Assembly: GCF_040718835.1 (NCBI RefSeq)
Contig: NZ_JBFEFG010000267.1
Span: forward strand, 310,001-374,000
DNA: 64,000 nt
Direction: 5' to 3'
Source of the DNA: Bremerella sp. JC817
GTDB lineage: Bacteria > Planctomycetota > Planctomycetia > Pirellulales > Pirellulaceae
Below are positions 60,863 through 64,000 of the stretch, in pieces. How positions within the stretch are numbered: the first letter of the stretch is position 1; every line of letters starts with the position of its first letter. The notes under the pieces were generated by a model. It had not been told where the DNA came from. It did not search any database and saw only the letters and a program-made list of their open reading frames with translations. Position numbers and translations under genes: made by a program.

Positions 60863-61552
60863 TCACTCAAACGAGCGGAGTACAAATCTTCTGTAGAGCG
60901 GCTGTGGTTCACGAGCGGTGTCTTGAGCATATTCCTTCAACTCCGCAACGTCGTCTGGATTAACGGTCACCAGTTCGGGAAAAACCACCCAACTCACGAT
61001 TTCAGGATTTGGTTCGCTGTCTTTGTGCGGTGTCGTGAGAGATCCTTCATATCGGAAGTATTTGCTGAGATCTGACGGAAGAAAATCACGGGGATTCACA
61101 TCTGCCTCCGGTGCGGGATCATCTCCTCCCTCTTTCTTCAACAGCCGAGTGTTCGATTTCATTAACTCATTCAGAGCACGAATAGATTTGGGCGTCGTGC
61201 TTGCGGAGTCTTCTTTGAAGAAGACTCCAAGAACAAGATAACGCTGCTCTCCCGTTTCGGGGATCGTGGACGACAACGGGTGAACAAAGTGGATTTCAAA
61301 GTCAAAATCTTGTCCATCCAGTAAATGTTCGCTCCGAGAATGAATGTGAATTCGCTCAAGGCTGGCAGACATTCCTTCGAAGGTAAGTGATGGCGGGGCA
61401 TCGAAATAGAAATCATGATCGAAGTGCCCCGACAACGGTTCGTCGGGGTAGGACACTACCAAATAGTCTGATGCAAGAGCGACATACATCGTTAAAGGCG
61501 AGACTATGTTGACCGGCGACTGTTGAGGCATGTAGGACGAGTCCGCTGACAT
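60863..61552 (-). CDS. Alpha-carbonic-anhydrase-like protein
   Basis: 229-aa protein with the alpha-type carbonic anhydrase pattern: QSPVNI at the start (residues 11-16), His69-x-His71 in RIHIHSRSEHLLDG, His88 in FEIHFVH (the third zinc ligand), and GSLTTP near residue 170, which holds the conserved Thr of the active site. Canonical alpha enzymes are about 240-260 aa and exported; this one has no signal peptide and a modified C-terminus (TTPHKDSEPNPEIVSWVVF). It could hydrate carbon dioxide in the cytoplasm, or use the fold for binding. Confidence 0.75.
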   Translation of the reverse strand: MSADSSYMPQQSPVNIVSPLTMYVALASDYLVVSYPDEPLSGHFDHDFYFDAPPSLTFEGMSASLERIHIHSRSEHLLDGQDFDFEIHFVHPLSSTIPETGEQRYLVLGVFFKEDSASTTPKSIRALNELMKSNTRLLKKEGGDDPAPEADVNPRDFLPSDLSKYFRYEGSLTTPHKDSEPNPEIVSWVVFPELVTVNPDDVAELKEYAQDTAREPQPLYRRFVLRSFE

Positions 61553-61609
61553 CGAATTTCTCCCTTTTCGTTTTTTTACGGATATGAACTAACCAGCGGT
61601 CAGTTTAAC

Positions 61610-62587
<978 letters not shown>

Positions 62588-62697
62588 TATCCAACGAAGA
62601 TCAAACCGACTCCGATCAATCTCCGACACACTTCGCACGTGGTCCGAACTAACACCAACGGTCTTCCTACGGACTCAAGCCACAATCGGAACGATAA

Positions 62698-63168
<471 letters not shown>

Positions 63169-63213
63169 CGAATGATCTCCTCACAGAAACCGGACTGGTC
63201 CGGCACAAAAAAA

Positions 63214-64000
63214 TTAGGCACTCGGCCCGTTCAAATGCTCGACTCCCCTCGGTGTCAATGCTCTTCCCTTGTCGCCTTTGGTGATCAGGCCGAGACGAAT
63301 GAAGTCACGCTCGAACATCTCGATGGTCTGTTTGGGCAGGCCGAGATGCGTGGCGAGAACATTGAGTCGCACCGGTCCCTGACTTTCCTTCAACAACATC
63401 AGGTATCGCTGTTCCACCGGATCAAAACCGAGTGAGTCGATCCCTTCGATAGCGAGCATTTCTTCGACGTGCGTTGGTTCGATTCGGTCCAACCCCTTTG
63501 ATGAAGCGACTCTTTTCGCAGACTCCAAGAGTCGCACAGCCAAACGAGGTACGCCCCGTGATCGTGCCGACAGATGTGTCACAGATACAGCATCAATTCC
63601 CCAACCAAGACGCTTGGCTCGTTGGTCAATGAGCATCGCCATCTCATCGTGCGAGTAGTGCTGCAACCGCAACAGAATCTTGAAGCGGTCCCGCATACTT
63701 GGTGTTAGCAGATATTCATCCGTCGTCGCACCGATCAAAGTGAACGGCGGCAACGTCACCGGCTTTCGATTGCCACCAAGGAACAGTTTGCGTTCTTCGA
63801 TGGCTCGGTAGAGTGAAACCTGCACGGTCTCGCTCAATTCGTGAATCTCATCGATCAACAGGATGTGCTCTGATTCCAACATCATGAGCAGCCCTTGCAT
63901 CTGTCCGATGTTGCCAATGTTCTGAGCTAACTCGACGTGGCATTCGGTACAGAGTTCTTTGGCGATCAGTTCGGTCAAAAGCGTCTTGCCTGTGCCGCCC
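63214..64000 (-). CDS. RuvB-like AAA+ ATPase, cut by the right edge
   Basis: Partial protein of at least 262 residues. The window edge starts in Walker A (GGTGKTLLTELIA). Walker B is ILLIDEIHEL, and sensor and arginine-finger segments follow (LIGATTDEYLLTPSMRDRF, GVPRLAVRLLES). The C-terminal winged helix (LNVLATHLGLPKQTIEMFERDFIRLGLI, then KGRALTPRGVEHL) matches RuvB, the branch-migration motor that turns Holliday junctions. As a second copy inside an element, it may assist element recombination or replication. Confidence 0.9.
   Translation of the reverse strand, partial: GGTGKTLLTELIAKELCTECHVELAQNIGNIGQMQGLLMMLESEHILLIDEIHELSETVQVSLYRAIEERKLFLGGNRKPVTLPPFTLIGATTDEYLLTPSMRDRFKILLRLQHYSHDEMAMLIDQRAKRLGWGIDAVSVTHLSARSRGVPRLAVRLLESAKRVASSKGLDRIEPTHVEEMLAIEGIDSLGFDPVEQRYLMLLKESQGPVRLNVLATHLGLPKQTIEMFERDFIRLGLITKGDKGRALTPRGVEHLNGPSA

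Overview
The window looks like a planctomycete chromosome of the Pirellulaceae type (Blastopirellula/Rhodopirellula-like). I infer this from three DUF1559 prepilin-like proteins, several sulfatases, a TIGR03067 protein, planctomycete-type ECF sigma factors, and Ser/Thr kinases, ankyrin and SUKH genes. No species can be fixed from the sequence alone.

Region 1 (1-8.8 kb): the 3' part of a catalase-peroxidase (katG) with its terminator, then a seven-gene rightward operon. Its last five genes match, in order, the uncharacterised STM4015-STM4014-STM4013-STM4012-STM4011 families: LRR-like protein, ATP-grasp enzyme, alkaline-phosphatase-fold protein and two radical SAM enzymes. They are joined by 4-14 nt overlaps. 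Two more genes sit in front, a 108-aa protein and an LRR/DUF6745 protein. The whole looks like a modification pathway of unknown product.

Region 2 (8.8-24.7 kb): a leftward sugar-catabolic operon (sodium:solute symporter, DapA-family aldolase, fucose-isomerase-like enzyme, FGGY kinase), with a divergent FadR-type GntR regulator and a palindromic candidate operator between them, plus an exported sulfatase. Next come a DUF1559 protein, a small lipoprotein, a large FG-GAP/sulfatase fusion and a GH97 glycosidase. Together they suggest use of sulfated glycans.

Region 3 (24.8-38.3 kb): a DUF1559/lipoprotein pair, a sigma-54 activator facing a cupin/DoxX pair, a RedB / hybrid histidine kinase / HD-GYP operon, immunity-like genes (an unknown gene, a SUKH gene and a zinc-ribbon gene), and an ECF sigma factor with a SnoaL-like gene and a TIGR03067 protein.

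Region 4 (38.3-40.1 kb): integron-like gene cassettes. Two small genes, one of them DUF5662, are each followed directly by an attC-like imperfect palindrome, and an ankyrin-repeat remnant lies beyond them.

Region 5 (40.0-64 kb): mobile DNA. Two roughly 60-bp direct repeats (40.04 and 46.27 kb) look like the 3' end of a tmRNA (or tRNA-Ser) gene plus its terminator, so two insertions seem to have used the same RNA-gene end. The first segment holds a DUF1559, lipoprotein, ABC ATPase and ABC permease operon. The second runs off the window. It holds HigB/HigA, a PDDEXK nuclease, an ECF sigma factor/membrane kinase module, zinc-ribbon proteins, a coiled-coil membrane protein with a SprT-like protease, an unknown 473-aa protein followed by two tRNA-like genes with 8-nt anticodon loops, small genes sharing a conserved leader, an alpha-carbonic-anhydrase-like protein, a tyrosine recombinase, a helix-turn-helix protein and a RuvB-like ATPase cut by the right edge.
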